64,000 nucleotides of DNA from Agrococcus jenensis. GTDB taxonomy: Bacteria; Actinomycetota; Actinomycetes; Actinomycetales; Microbacteriaceae. Under the pieces are notes generated by a model that worked only from the letters and a program-made list of their open reading frames with translations, was not told where the DNA came from and did not search any database. The position numbers and the translations under genes were made by a program. The number at the start of each line of letters is the position of its first letter. Position 1 is the first letter of the stretch. Positions 31,728-39,686 of this stretch are shown one piece after another. The stretch spans positions 1 through 64,000 of the forward strand of contig NZ_RKHJ01000001.1 of NCBI RefSeq assembly GCF_003752465.1, given 5' to 3'.

Positions 31728-33881
31728 TCAGCCGCGAAGGCGCGCGGCGACCGCGTCGCGCAGCATGCCCGCGACCGCCTCGAGCCGCAGGTCGCCGCTC
31801 GTCGGCTCGTCGCCCACCGCGCCGTCGATCGCGCGGCCGATGAGCCCGGCCTTCGCGTCGAGCAGCTCGGCGATGCGCGTGTCGATCGTCTGCGCAGCGA
31901 GGATGCGCCACACCGTGACGGGCATCGACTGCCCGATGCGGTGGATGCGGTCGATCGCCTGCGTCTGCTCGGCGTCGGTCCACGAGAGCTCGGCGAGCAC
32001 CATGTCGGCCGCGGCCTGCAGGTTGACGCCGACGCCCGCGGCCATGAGCGAGCAGACGATCACCTGCACCGAGTCGTCCTCGGTGAAGGCGTCGATCGCG
32101 CGCTGGCGCTGCGCGGGCGTCTGGTCGCCGCGGATCGACACCGTCTTGATGCCGGCCTTCGCGAGCGACTGCTCAGCCGCGTCGAGGACGTCGATGTGCT
32201 TCGCGAAGAAGACGACCTTGCCGACCGAGTGCGCGAGCTGCCCCGCGTAGTCGGCGGCGAGCGCGGCCTTCGCACGGCCGATGCGACGGGCGAGCGCGAA
32301 GACGTTCTCGCCGGTGGCACCCTCCTGCGTCTCGACCTCGCTGCGCGCGATGCGGCGCACGAGCTCGTCGTCGACGCGGCTCTCGTCGCGCGCGTCGGCC
32401 GACCGCTGCGACATCGCGGCGTCGTAGCGCGCGAGCATGCGCTCGACGAGCACGCGCTCGGCGGTCCGGATGGAGCGCACCGACGCCTCGTCGAGCTCGA
32501 CGGGGATGTCGGCGATGCGGCGCGCGGGGATGTCGGCGGCGACGTCGATCTTGCGTCGACGGACGATGCCCATGTCGATGACGGCCCTGCGCGCCGCCGG
32601 GTAGAAGCCCCGGTCCATCGGGGTGAGGCCGATGTCCTCGAGCTGGTCGGTGAGCGCGGCGTTCGGCTCCTTGTGGTCGATCCAGCCCAGGAACCGCCAG
32701 ATCGCGCCGAAGTCCTCGATGTCGTTGATGAGCGGCGTGCCGGTGAGCGCCATGAGCAGCGGTTTGCCGACGCGCTCGCGCAGCGCCGCCGAGATCTGCA
32801 GCACGTGCTTCGACCGCTTCGAGCGGATGTTCTTGATGAAGTGCGCCTCGTCGACGACCATGCCGCGGAACCCGAAGCGCTCGAGCCAGCCGATGTGCCG
32901 GTCGAGCACCTCGAAGTTCACGATCACGACGTCGGCGAACGCGTCGAGCGAGTCGCCGTCGCCCTGCAGCACCGCGGCGCGGCGGCCGGGCGCCCAGCGC
33001 TCGGTCTCGCGCGCCCAGTTGATCTTCACGACGCTCGGCGCCACCACGAGCAGCGGGAACGCGTCGGCCGCCTGCGCGGCGAGGAGCGCCTGCGCGGTCT
33101 TGCCGAGGCCGGGCTCGTCGGCGAGCAGGAAGGTGCGGTGCCCGTCGCGGGCGGCCTGCACGAGCTGCGACTGGTGGTGCATCAGCTCCTTGCCGCCGGG
33201 TGCGAGGCGCTGCTTCGGCTCGGGCAGCGGCATGCAGGCGGGCTTGCCGTCGGCCGCGACCTCGAACGAGAGGTAGAGCGGCGAGAGCAGGTCGAAGCCG
33301 GCGAGGCGGTCGCGCTCGGGCTTGCGACGGACGTGCGAGAGGTCGGGCTCGAGGAACGGGTTCGCGAGCTGCACGCGGTGCACCGACGGGGGCACCACCT
33401 GCGGCGCGAGCGGCTCGGTGCTCTCGGGCGCGGGGGCGGACGAGGTCTCGGGCTCCGGCTCCATGCCGGCGGCCTCGAGCATCTCGCGCTTGCGCTCGCG
33501 CACGGCGTCGGTGATGGGCGCGCCCTCGCCGAGCAGCGGCAGCAGCGTGGGCTCGCGGCTCGCGGCCTTGGCGAGGATCACGGCGATGCCGTCGAGGCGC
33601 TTGAGGTCCTCCGCGCGCTCTGCGTCGGTGAGCGCCTTGTCGGCGCGCACGCGTGCGCGCTCCTCGCGGGCGAGCATCGCCACGACCTGCAGCTTCACGC
33701 GGGTGGAGCGCGATGCGCTGCCTCGCTTGACGCCCGCCTCGACCTGGCGCACGGCGCGGGCGAGCTGCGGGATGAGGGCGTCGCGATCGCGCGACGGCGC
33801 CTCGGTGGTCACGTCTGCAGGAGATGCATCCGTGATGGATGCGTCCGTCTCGGACACATCGATGGTTGCGGCGTCGGCCAC
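31728..33881 (-). CDS. SNF2-family DEAD/DEAH-box helicase
   Basis: A 717-residue ATPase. After about 230 residues without recognised domain, the SNF2 core begins: HHQSQLVQAARDG, Walker A DEPGLGKT (about 254-261), DEAH box VVDEAHF (about 341-347), motif III LTGTPLIND, then the C-terminal helicase half with KVVFFAKHIDVLD, MAAGVGVNLQAAADMVL and the arginine-finger motif QAIDRIHRIGQ near 645. It resembles annealing-helicase/SMARCAL1-like bacterial proteins used in genome maintenance. The start at 33881 follows ATGGAGGAC. Bacterial SNF2 proteins also occur in defence systems, but no partner nuclease or methylase adjoins it. Confidence 0.9.
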   Translation of the reverse strand: MADAATIDVSETDASITDASPADVTTEAPSRDRDALIPQLARAVRQVEAGVKRGSASRSTRVKLQVVAMLAREERARVRADKALTDAERAEDLKRLDGIAVILAKAASREPTLLPLLGEGAPITDAVRERKREMLEAAGMEPEPETSSAPAPESTEPLAPQVVPPSVHRVQLANPFLEPDLSHVRRKPERDRLAGFDLLSPLYLSFEVAADGKPACMPLPEPKQRLAPGGKELMHHQSQLVQAARDGHRTFLLADEPGLGKTAQALLAAQAADAFPLLVVAPSVVKINWARETERWAPGRRAAVLQGDGDSLDAFADVVIVNFEVLDRHIGWLERFGFRGMVVDEAHFIKNIRSKRSKHVLQISAALRERVGKPLLMALTGTPLINDIEDFGAIWRFLGWIDHKEPNAALTDQLEDIGLTPMDRGFYPAARRAVIDMGIVRRRKIDVAADIPARRIADIPVELDEASVRSIRTAERVLVERMLARYDAAMSQRSADARDESRVDDELVRRIARSEVETQEGATGENVFALARRIGRAKAALAADYAGQLAHSVGKVVFFAKHIDVLDAAEQSLAKAGIKTVSIRGDQTPAQRQRAIDAFTEDDSVQVIVCSLMAAGVGVNLQAAADMVLAELSWTDAEQTQAIDRIHRIGQSMPVTVWRILAAQTIDTRIAELLDAKAGLIGRAIDGAVGDEPTSGDLRLEAVAGMLRDAVAARLRG

Positions 33882-34049
33882 ATGTCCTCCATTCGAGGCG
33901 GGGCCGCGGGTACGGGCCCCGGTGTTCAGGCTGCGACGGGAGCCGGAGCTCGAGGCTGCGGCTCGTCGTGCCGGTGACGCCTGCTGCGGTGCGCGTGAGG
34001 GCCGCGATGCGGCACGGACGGCGATCAGCGGGCTGACGTCAGAGCCATC

Positions 34050-35510
34050 CTACCCGGTCGGTACCTGCGTACGCTGCGCGGCTGCCCTGAGGATCGCCCG
34101 AGGCCGGGCTCGCCACGGCCTTCGCACCGGCCGCAGGATCGTGCGCGTGACCCGCCAGCGGCTGCCGACGCGCTCGATCACCTGCCGGCCCGCATGGACC
34201 TCGGTATGGCAGCGGGTGCACAGCAGGATCCCGTTGTCGATGTCGGTGTCGCCGCCATCGACCCATGCGCGCACGTGGTGGACGCTGTTCCACGATGCGG
34301 GCGCATCGCACCCCTCGCCCTGGCAGTGGCGGTCGCGGAGCATGATCGCCTTGCGCTGCGGCGTGGAGAACAGCCGCTTGCGTCGGCCGAGCTTCAGCAC
34401 GTGCCCGTCGTCATCGACGAGGGCCGCCTGCACGAAGCCGTCGCAGATGATGCGGGCCGCGAGCTGCACCGGCACGACCTCGCCGGTCTCGACGATCTCG
34501 CAGAAGCCGGGCAGACCAGCTGCGTGGGCGTCGAGCTCGGCCTGCGTGACGGCGACGAGCAGGGTCGGTGCGTCCTTGCCGGGGCGGGGCGTGACGCCCG
34601 AGCGCGCGTGCGCGACGAAGAGCTCGGCGAGCACATCGGCCCGGCGCTGGTCGGGTGTGCGGTCATCGTCGGCCACAGAGGCCGAGCCGCCGATCTCGAT
34701 CCGGGTGCGCGGCGACTCATAGGCACCGAGCACGGCCTGGACGGCAGCACCCTCGACCGGCGGCAGCACCAGATGGCCGCGGAACATGCCGTCGGCGCAC
34801 TGCCGGAGCGTGAACGACCGCTGCGCGATCTGCTCCTCCTCGCGCGGCTCGGCGCCGTCGGGGTCGAACGCCTGCAGCCAGGCCCTCGCCGTCGTCGCGA
34901 GCTGCTCGGGCGGGGCGGGCACCGGGTCGTCGTAGCCACGCTCGCCGGCCGGGACCTCACCCACCGCGTCGGCGACGAGCGACGCCTCGGCAGCGAGCCG
35001 GTCGTCGTCACTGATGCGGCTGCCCGCCTCGCTGAGCCGGTCGACGATGACGCGTGCCTGGTCGAGCCCGATCGCGCCGGCGACGAAGGCGTCGGCGAGG
35101 TGCGGGAAGCGGGGCTCGAACGGCAGGCCGGTCGGCGTGCGCCGAGGGGTCGCCGCGAGGGCGACCTGCACGATCGCGGTCGCGCGACCGGCGGTGACGC
35201 CCAGCTCGTGGCGCAGCGCGTCCTTCGTGCTGCGGTACCCGAAGGAGCGGGCGAGCGAGGGAGCGTCGGCAGCGGGCGAGACCTGCTGGAGCAGCCCGGC
35301 GATGCGCACCGCGGCGCTGTCGGCGCACCGCACGAGCTCGCCGACCGCCGCGAGCGCATCCCACCGCTGGGCATCGCCGAGCCCCTCGAACGCGGTGGTG
35401 ACGGCGAGCACGTGCTGCTGCAGCCCGTCGAGCGCCTCGCGCAGCGCGGCCGCCTCGGGCGACCTGCCCTGCCGCGCCTGCTGCTCCACCGGAACCTCCG
35501 TGTCCGCCAT
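34050..35510 (-). CDS. DUF222 / 13E12-type HNH endonuclease domain protein
   Basis: A 486-residue protein starting MADTEVPVEQQARQG. Residues about 25-330 are the DUF222 domain (FGYRSTKDALRHELGVTAGRA, TPDQRRADVLAELF). The C-terminal HNH nuclease module has CQGEGCDAPASWNSVHHVRAW, then GGDTDIDNGILLCTRCHTEVH, with zinc-type cysteines and the catalytic HH. This is a multicopy actinobacterial family related to the mycobacterial REP13E12 proteins. A perfect LexA box overlaps its promoter, so expression should follow DNA damage. Molecular role unknown. The tail is Arg-rich. Confidence 0.92.
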   Translation of the reverse strand: MADTEVPVEQQARQGRSPEAAALREALDGLQQHVLAVTTAFEGLGDAQRWDALAAVGELVRCADSAAVRIAGLLQQVSPAADAPSLARSFGYRSTKDALRHELGVTAGRATAIVQVALAATPRRTPTGLPFEPRFPHLADAFVAGAIGLDQARVIVDRLSEAGSRISDDDRLAAEASLVADAVGEVPAGERGYDDPVPAPPEQLATTARAWLQAFDPDGAEPREEEQIAQRSFTLRQCADGMFRGHLVLPPVEGAAVQAVLGAYESPRTRIEIGGSASVADDDRTPDQRRADVLAELFVAHARSGVTPRPGKDAPTLLVAVTQAELDAHAAGLPGFCEIVETGEVVPVQLAARIICDGFVQAALVDDDGHVLKLGRRKRLFSTPQRKAIMLRDRHCQGEGCDAPASWNSVHHVRAWVDGGDTDIDNGILLCTRCHTEVHAGRQVIERVGSRWRVTRTILRPVRRPWRARPRAILRAAAQRTQVPTG

Positions 35511-35558
35511 GGGGACCACCGCCTCGGCCCACCGCCGTCGGTGGTGCTCGGTGGGTCC

Positions 35559-35564
35559 ATGCTA
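35559..35564 (-). promoter_or_regulatory. Likely -10 element TAGCAT of the HNH gene
   Basis: Minus-strand TAGCAT, about 50 bases before the ATG at 35510. A -35 at normal spacing falls inside the LexA box at 35574-35589. Confidence 0.45.
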
Positions 35565-35573
35565 CCACGAGCG

Positions 35574-35589
35574 TCGAACAAGCGTTCGA
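35574..35589. promoter_or_regulatory. LexA binding site (SOS box)
   Basis: TCGAAC-AAGC-GTTCGA is a perfect match to the mycobacterial/actinobacterial SOS consensus TCGAAC-N4-GTTCGA. It lies 64 bases upstream of the HNH endonuclease start and overlaps the -35 region, an ideal position for repression. The gene on the other side (35617-36069) ends here, so the HNH gene is the only one served. Confidence 0.85.
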
Positions 35590-35616
35590 ACTCTCGACAG
35601 CCTGTGGAGAACCCGA

Positions 35617-36069
35617 TCAGCCTTCCAGCAGGTCCGCGAGGCGATCGATCGACGCGAGCAGGTTGGCGGGCAGCGTGCGGCGCGCGCGCCCGAGTCGTCG
35701 CTCGTCGTGCAGCTCGGTCCAGTCGTAGGTGTGCGTCACCCTCGTGCCGGCACCCTCCGGCTCGAGCTCCCAGCGCCACAGGTGGCCGATCGGCGGCGTG
35801 CCCTGCTCGGCGGGCATCCACGCGATGCGCCTGCCCTCCTCGAACTCCACGACGTGGTTCTCGCGCACGGCGCCGTCGCCCGTGAGCGTCATCGAGAACA
35901 CGTCGCCGGTGCCCCTCACGCGCTGCCCATCCGCGGCCTCGGCGAGATTGTCGTTGCCGTCCCACGCCGGCTGCTTCGCCGGGTCGGCGACGTGCTCGAA
36001 GATGACGTCGGCAGGCGCCGCGATGACGCGGCTCGCGTGCACGACTCGGGACTCGTCGGTATCGCTCAT
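35617..36069 (-). CDS. SRPBCC family (polyketide cyclase/START-like) protein
   Basis: A 150-residue helix-grip fold protein: VVHASRVIAAPADVIFEHVADPAKQPAWDGN at the start, IGHLWRWELEPEGAGTRVTHTYDWTEL in the middle, and a C-terminal helix (ANLLASIDRLADLLEG). This family binds hydrophobic ligands; many actinobacterial members have no assigned role. The start at 36069 is the first ATG that includes the whole N-terminal strand. It is divergent from hsp20 with 90 bases between. Confidence 0.85.
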   Translation of the reverse strand: MSDTDESRVVHASRVIAAPADVIFEHVADPAKQPAWDGNDNLAEAADGQRVRGTGDVFSMTLTGDGAVRENHVVEFEEGRRIAWMPAEQGTPPIGHLWRWELEPEGAGTRVTHTYDWTELHDERRLGRARRTLPANLLASIDRLADLLEG

Positions 36070-36159
36070 GCCGCCATCCAAGCATCCGGGACGCATTGAG
36101 TCGCCCTCCGAAGCGGAGTAGACATGGGGCACGGACGGACCCCACGGAGGGAGCTCGAC

Positions 36160-36582
36160 ATGGCTGCTGAGGCTTCGCGCAAGTACCCGATCTTCCCGCC
36201 GTTCACCGAGTGGTTCGACGCCTTCGCGCTGCTGGGCGGCTGGGACGGCAAGGGTCCGCTCCCGGGCATCCGCGTCGAGGAGGTCGTCGAGGACGGCGCC
36301 TTCGTCATCCACGCCGAGCTGCCCGGCCTCGACCCCGCGCGCGACATCGACGTCAAGGTCGAGCACGGGGTGCTGACGATCCACGCCGAGCGCCACCCCG
36401 ACCGTCGGGAGGCGCAGCGGTCGGAGTTCCGCTACGGCGCACTCGCCCGGGCCATCCGGCTGCCGATCGGCTCGCGCGACGACGACATCACCGCGTCGTA
36501 CGAGGACGGCATGCTGACGGTGCGCGTCGCGCTCGACCCGGTGCCCGCGAAGCCCCGGCACATCCCGATCGAGCGGCGCTAG
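36160..36582 (+). CDS. Hsp20/alpha-crystallin family small heat shock protein
   Basis: A 140-residue ATP-independent holdase chaperone. The alpha-crystallin domain spans about residues 30-130, with FVIHAELPGLDPARDIDVKVEHGVLTIHAERH and the terminal GMLTVRVAL strand. The start at 36160 (MAAEASRKYPIF) follows GGAGGGAG at the correct distance; an in-frame ATG at 36124 lacks a site and would add an unrelated leader. The gene following at 36589 is six bases away, so they are likely co-transcribed. No HspR or CIRCE-type operator is evident. Confidence 0.92.
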   Translation: MAAEASRKYPIFPPFTEWFDAFALLGGWDGKGPLPGIRVEEVVEDGAFVIHAELPGLDPARDIDVKVEHGVLTIHAERHPDRREAQRSEFRYGALARAIRLPIGSRDDDITASYEDGMLTVRVALDPVPAKPRHIPIERR

Positions 36583-36588
36583 GCGCGG

Positions 36589-36900
36589 ATGCGCGAGACC
36601 ACCCGCACCGACGACGGCCGCTGGATCGTCGTCGACGGCAGGCGCTGGCGCGCCGAGGACCCGTCGCTGCCCGCCGATGCCGCGGCGCGACTGCGCTCGC
36701 ACCTCGGCCGCGCCCGGTCGGCCGTGCGCCTCGCCGAGACCGACGACGACCGCGACGCCGCGCGCGACCGCGTGCAGCTCGCGAAGGAGGGGCTCGGCGA
36801 GCGCGGCGACGCCTGGTGGGACCTCTCGGAGGCCGATCGCGCCGCCAGGGCCCGCGACCGGCTGCGGAGCCTCGACGAGCTGGCACCGCCCACGCGCTGA
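36589..36900 (+). CDS. Hypothetical charged small protein downstream of hsp20
   Basis: A 103-residue protein, MRETTRTDDGRWIVVDGRRWRAEDP, followed by helices rich in Arg, Asp and Ala. Similar small proteins are common in actinobacteria but no function is known to me. No membrane segment or Cys. The six-base spacing after hsp20 suggests an operon and perhaps stress-linked expression. Confidence 0.65.
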   Translation: MRETTRTDDGRWIVVDGRRWRAEDPSLPADAAARLRSHLGRARSAVRLAETDDDRDAARDRVQLAKEGLGERGDAWWDLSEADRAARARDRLRSLDELAPPTR

Positions 36901-36930
36901 TCGCCCGCCGGCCGCGGACGGATCCGTCGC

Positions 36931-37647
36931 TCAGGACAGCAGCGACAGACCTGCGGCGACGGCGAAGCCGACGACGGTCGCGAGCCCCGCGAGGTCGCGG
37001 GCTTTCGCGCGCGCCTCCGGGACCATCGCGTCGACGAGCATGACGAGCAGCGCACCGGCGGCGAAGCCGTCGACGACGCCCGTGAGGGCGGGCGGCGCGA
37101 CCTCGGCGATCGCGCGGCCGCCGACGGACGCGAGCGTGCAGATCGCGCCGACGCCGAGCCAGAGCAGCGGCACGAAGCGGCGCGAGCGGCCGGCGCCCAG
37201 CATGTCGGCCGACGCTCCGACCGACTCGGGCAGGTTCGAGACGAACACCGCGACGAGCAGCGCGACACTCACGCCGTCGCCGGTGGCGAGGCCGATGCCG
37301 AGCACCGCCTGCTCCGGCACGCCGTCGAGCAGCGCCCCGACCGCGAGCGGCATCCCGGCGGCACCGGCGGCGCCGGTGCCGCGACGGCCGGACCTCGCCT
37401 CGACCGCCCGGTCTGCGAAGAAGTAGGCCATCGCGCCGGCCGCCAGGCCGATGCCGACGGCGAGCGCGCCGCCCTCGGCGACGCCCGCTTCGGCGAGCTC
37501 GAACGCGACGCCGGCGATGAGCGCGCCCGCGCCGAACGCGAGCACGATGCCGACGACGGCATCCGACCAGCGCCGCACCATCGCGAGCGCCGCGCCGAGC
37601 ACGAGCGACGACGACGCGATCGCGCCCCACAGCAGCGCCTCGAGCAC
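36931..37647 (-). CDS. ZIP family metal transporter
   Basis: A 238-residue polytopic protein with about eight hydrophobic segments. The metal-site motifs of ZIP transporters are visible in helix 4 (GALLDGVPEQAVLG) and helix 5 (VSNLPESVGAS); bacterial homologues of this type (ZupT-like) take up zinc and other divalent metals. The His normally found in these helices is replaced by Asp/Glu/Asn-type ligands, so metal preference is uncertain. GTG start at 37647. No metalloregulator or Zur-like box is obvious upstream. Confidence 0.85.
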   Translation of the reverse strand: MLEALLWGAIASSSLVLGAALAMVRRWSDAVVGIVLAFGAGALIAGVAFELAEAGVAEGGALAVGIGLAAGAMAYFFADRAVEARSGRRGTGAAGAAGMPLAVGALLDGVPEQAVLGIGLATGDGVSVALLVAVFVSNLPESVGASADMLGAGRSRRFVPLLWLGVGAICTLASVGGRAIAEVAPPALTGVVDGFAAGALLVMLVDAMVPEARAKARDLAGLATVVGFAVAAGLSLLS

Positions 37648-37751
37648 GGTCAGCGCCGCCCGGTGCGGGTCTCGATCAGCATCCCGGCAGGCTATGCCCG
37701 CCGCGGCGGCGGTGCCATGGTGGTGGGCAGCGAGGCCGACGAGGAGGCGCC

Positions 37752-38339
37752 ATGGCGGACGTGTCGATCCACCCGGCGACGCACGCGCGCTTCGCCGACC
37801 TCGCGTTCGTCATCGGACCGAAGCGGGCGGACGCATCCGTCTGCTGGTGCCTCAGCCACCGCGTCGACGCCAAGACGAACGTCGCGCTGCGCGGCCCCGA
37901 GCGCGGCGCGCACATGGAGGCGCTCACGCGGCGGCCCGTCGCGCCCGGCGTGCTCGCCTACGACGGCGACGAGGTCGTCGGATGGGCCGCGGTCGCGCCG
38001 CGCTCCGAGCTGCCGTTCGAGCGCTCCACCCGGATCCCGCACGTCGACGAGCAAGCGGTCTGGTCGATCTGGTGCATCCGCGTGCGTCCCGGGCACCGCG
38101 GCGAGGGCGTCTCGCACGCGCTCCTCGCGGGCGCCGTCGACTACGCCGCGTCGAAGGGCGCGCCCGCGGTCGAGGGGTATCCGGTCGACAACGCGGGCGA
38201 GCGCGTCGACCTCACCATGGCCTACGTCGGCACCCGGCGGCTCTTCGAGCGCGCCGGCTTCACGCTGGCCGCGACGACCGACGCGGTCTCCGGCGGCTTC
38301 CCGCGCGTGGTGATGCGGAAGCAGCTCGCGACGGGATGA
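37752..38339 (+). CDS. GNAT family N-acetyltransferase
   Basis: A 195-residue acyl-CoA-dependent transferase. The acetyl-CoA pyrophosphate loop is in SIWCIRVRPGHRGEGVSHALLAGAVDYAASKG (Q/RxxGxG/A-like), followed by a short strand and RLFERAGFTLA. CWCLSHRVDAKTN near residue 30 is typical of the YitH/DUF-type actinobacterial GNAT subgroup. The start is preceded by GAGGAGG. The substrate is unknown. Confidence 0.87.
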   Translation: MADVSIHPATHARFADLAFVIGPKRADASVCWCLSHRVDAKTNVALRGPERGAHMEALTRRPVAPGVLAYDGDEVVGWAAVAPRSELPFERSTRIPHVDEQAVWSIWCIRVRPGHRGEGVSHALLAGAVDYAASKGAPAVEGYPVDNAGERVDLTMAYVGTRRLFERAGFTLAATTDAVSGGFPRVVMRKQLATG

Positions 38340-38369
38340 CCGCGGGCAGCTGACGGTCGGCGCGTGCGC

Positions 38370-38825
38370 TCAGCCCGCGGCGATGCGGCGCAGCTCGTCG
38401 AGCGCCTTCGCGAGCCGCCGCTCCTTCGTGTCTGCCGCCTTCGCCTCGCCGATGCCGCGCGCGAGCTCCTTGCGCCGCGAGGGCGCGAGGGCGTCGAACG
38501 CCGCCTTCGCCGCGGGGTCCTGCGCGAGCGCCGCGTCGAGCTCCGGCGGCAGCTCGATCGCTCGCTCGGCCTCGTCGAGCGCGATCACTGCATCGACCTC
38601 GTCGCCGGCCTCGACGCCCAGCGCCTCGCGCCGCTCCTTCGACAGGCCGAGCAGGTGCTCCCCTGCCATCGTGCCGATGCGCGTGCGCACGGTCGCCTCG
38701 CCGATCGTCAGGGTCACGGGTGCGTTCTTCGCGCCGCCCAGCGACGCGACCTGCTCGTCATCGAGGACGATCGCGGCGGCCGGGCCGCGTCGCTCGATCG
38801 TGGTGCGGATGCGCAGCTCCCCCAC
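38370..38825 (-). CDS. YdeI/OmpD-associated (DUF1905-type) family protein
   Basis: A 151-residue protein beginning at the GTG at 38825 (VGELRIRTTIERRGPAAAIVLDDEQV), with a DUF1905-like beta domain then the helical YdeI-type tail (LDAALAQDPAAKAAFDALAPSRRKELARGIGEAKAADTKERRLAKALDEL). YdeI-like proteins are linked in other bacteria to envelope stress or peptide resistance, but the biochemical activity is unknown. It starts one base after the stop of the upstream DUF2945 gene, so the two form an operon. Confidence 0.82.
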   Translation of the reverse strand: MGELRIRTTIERRGPAAAIVLDDEQVASLGGAKNAPVTLTIGEATVRTRIGTMAGEHLLGLSKERREALGVEAGDEVDAVIALDEAERAIELPPELDAALAQDPAAKAAFDALAPSRRKELARGIGEAKAADTKERRLAKALDELRRIAAG

Positions 38826-38826
38826 G

Positions 38827-39033
38827 TCAGGACCGCTTCGTGAGGGCCGACTCCTTGTGCGCCGCCTTGGCGCCGCTCTTCGCCGACTCGACGATGTAGT
38901 AGGGCTCGTCGCCGGAGGCGCGGAACTGCTGGCCGTCGAACTGGAAGTCCTCGACTCTCCGCTCCTGCACCGTGCCGTGCGTCTCGCCCTGGCTCGTGTT
39001 CCAGCTGACCTCGTCGCCCTTGCGGAATCCCAT
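38827..39033 (-). CDS. DUF2945 (Tudor-like) small protein
   Basis: A 68-residue protein, MGFRKGDEVSWNTSQGETHGTV, then YYIVESAKSGAKAAHKESALTK, typical of DUF2945 'hypervirulence-associated, Tudor domain' proteins. These are small beta-barrel proteins of unknown role. The ATG at 39033 has GAGGAGCGGCGC upstream. First gene of a two-gene operon with the YdeI-like gene. Confidence 0.85.
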   Translation of the reverse strand: MGFRKGDEVSWNTSQGETHGTVQERRVEDFQFDGQQFRASGDEPYYIVESAKSGAKAAHKESALTKRS

Positions 39034-39048
39034 GCGCCGCTCCTCGCT

Positions 39049-39083
39049 CCTCGTCGTCGTCGCCGTGCGTGCGTGCGTGCGTC
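39049..39083. repeat. Simple sequence repeats in a divergent promoter region
   Basis: A CGT-type trinucleotide run is followed directly by about four and a half GTGC units (from 39065). It sits between the divergent DUF2945 (start 39033) and RNA phosphodiesterase (start 39132) genes, just upstream of the second gene's promoter. Length could vary by slippage. Confidence 0.6.
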
Positions 39084-39119
39084 GCACTGTACGCGGGGCC
39101 GCTGTGCCGTGCCCAGGCG

Positions 39120-39125
39120 TATGGT
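39120..39125 (+). promoter_or_regulatory. Probable -10 element TATGGT of leaderless thpR
   Basis: TATGGT, six bases (CCCTCC), then ATG at 39132. There is no Shine-Dalgarno sequence. Confidence 0.55.
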
Positions 39126-39131
39126 CCCTCC

Positions 39132-39680
39132 ATGGGTCGGCGGATGTTCGTGGCGGTCGTGCCGCCCGACGACGTGCGCGAGGACCTCGCCGGGTTCCTC
39201 GAGCCTCGCGAGGGGCTGCGGTGGACGCCGGCCGAACGCCTGCACCTGACGCTCGCGTTCCTGCCCGACATGCCGGACCGCATCCTCGAGCCGCTCGACG
39301 AGCGCCTGCGCGCCGCGGTCGTCGACCTGCCTCCGTTCGCGTGCCGGCTCGCGGGCGCGGGCGCGTTCCCCCATCCCGACCGCCCAGCGGTGCTGTGGCT
39401 CGGCGTGGACCGCGGTCGCGCGGAGCTCGAGCACCTCGCGCTGCGCGTGCGGGGCGCCGCCAACACGATGGGCGCCGCCCCCGACGGGCAGCGCTTCGTG
39501 CCGCACGTCACCCTCGCCCGGCCGCCGCGGCAGCGCAGCGCCGTGCGGTGGCTGCGCGTGCTCGACGGCTACGGCTCGCGCACGTGGACCGTCGACGAGG
39601 TGTCGCTCATCGAGTCGCAGCTGCAGGGCCGCGGCCGACCCCGGCACGTCGAGGTCTCGGTGCTGCCGCTCGGCGGCTGA
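39132..39680 (+). CDS. thpR: RNA 2',3'-cyclic phosphodiesterase
   Basis: 2H phosphoesterase (LigT/ThpR type) of 182 residues. The two catalytic HxTx motifs are His38-Leu-Thr40-Leu and His125-Val-Thr127-Leu, each in the expected half of the fold. These enzymes hydrolyse 2',3'-cyclic phosphates at RNA ends. The start at 39132 gives the standard N-terminus RRMFVAVVPPDDV; longer in-frame starts run into the repeat region. It is convergent with the aminotransferase gene (6-base gap). Confidence 0.92.
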   Translation: MGRRMFVAVVPPDDVREDLAGFLEPREGLRWTPAERLHLTLAFLPDMPDRILEPLDERLRAAVVDLPPFACRLAGAGAFPHPDRPAVLWLGVDRGRAELEHLALRVRGAANTMGAAPDGQRFVPHVTLARPPRQRSAVRWLRVLDGYGSRTWTVDEVSLIESQLQGRGRPRHVEVSVLPLGG

Positions 39681-39686
39681 GCGCGC

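Noticed and set aside
31728..35510. SNF2 helicase plus HNH gene as a two-gene defence system
   Set aside because: The genes are separated by about 170 bases with separate promoters, the HNH belongs to the DUF222 family with its own LexA control, and no methylase or other defence partner is present.
36914..36925. Palindrome gacggatccgtc as a terminator or operator
   Set aside because: It is a loop-less 12-base palindrome at the end of one gene and between convergent genes, with no T-run and no promoter to regulate.
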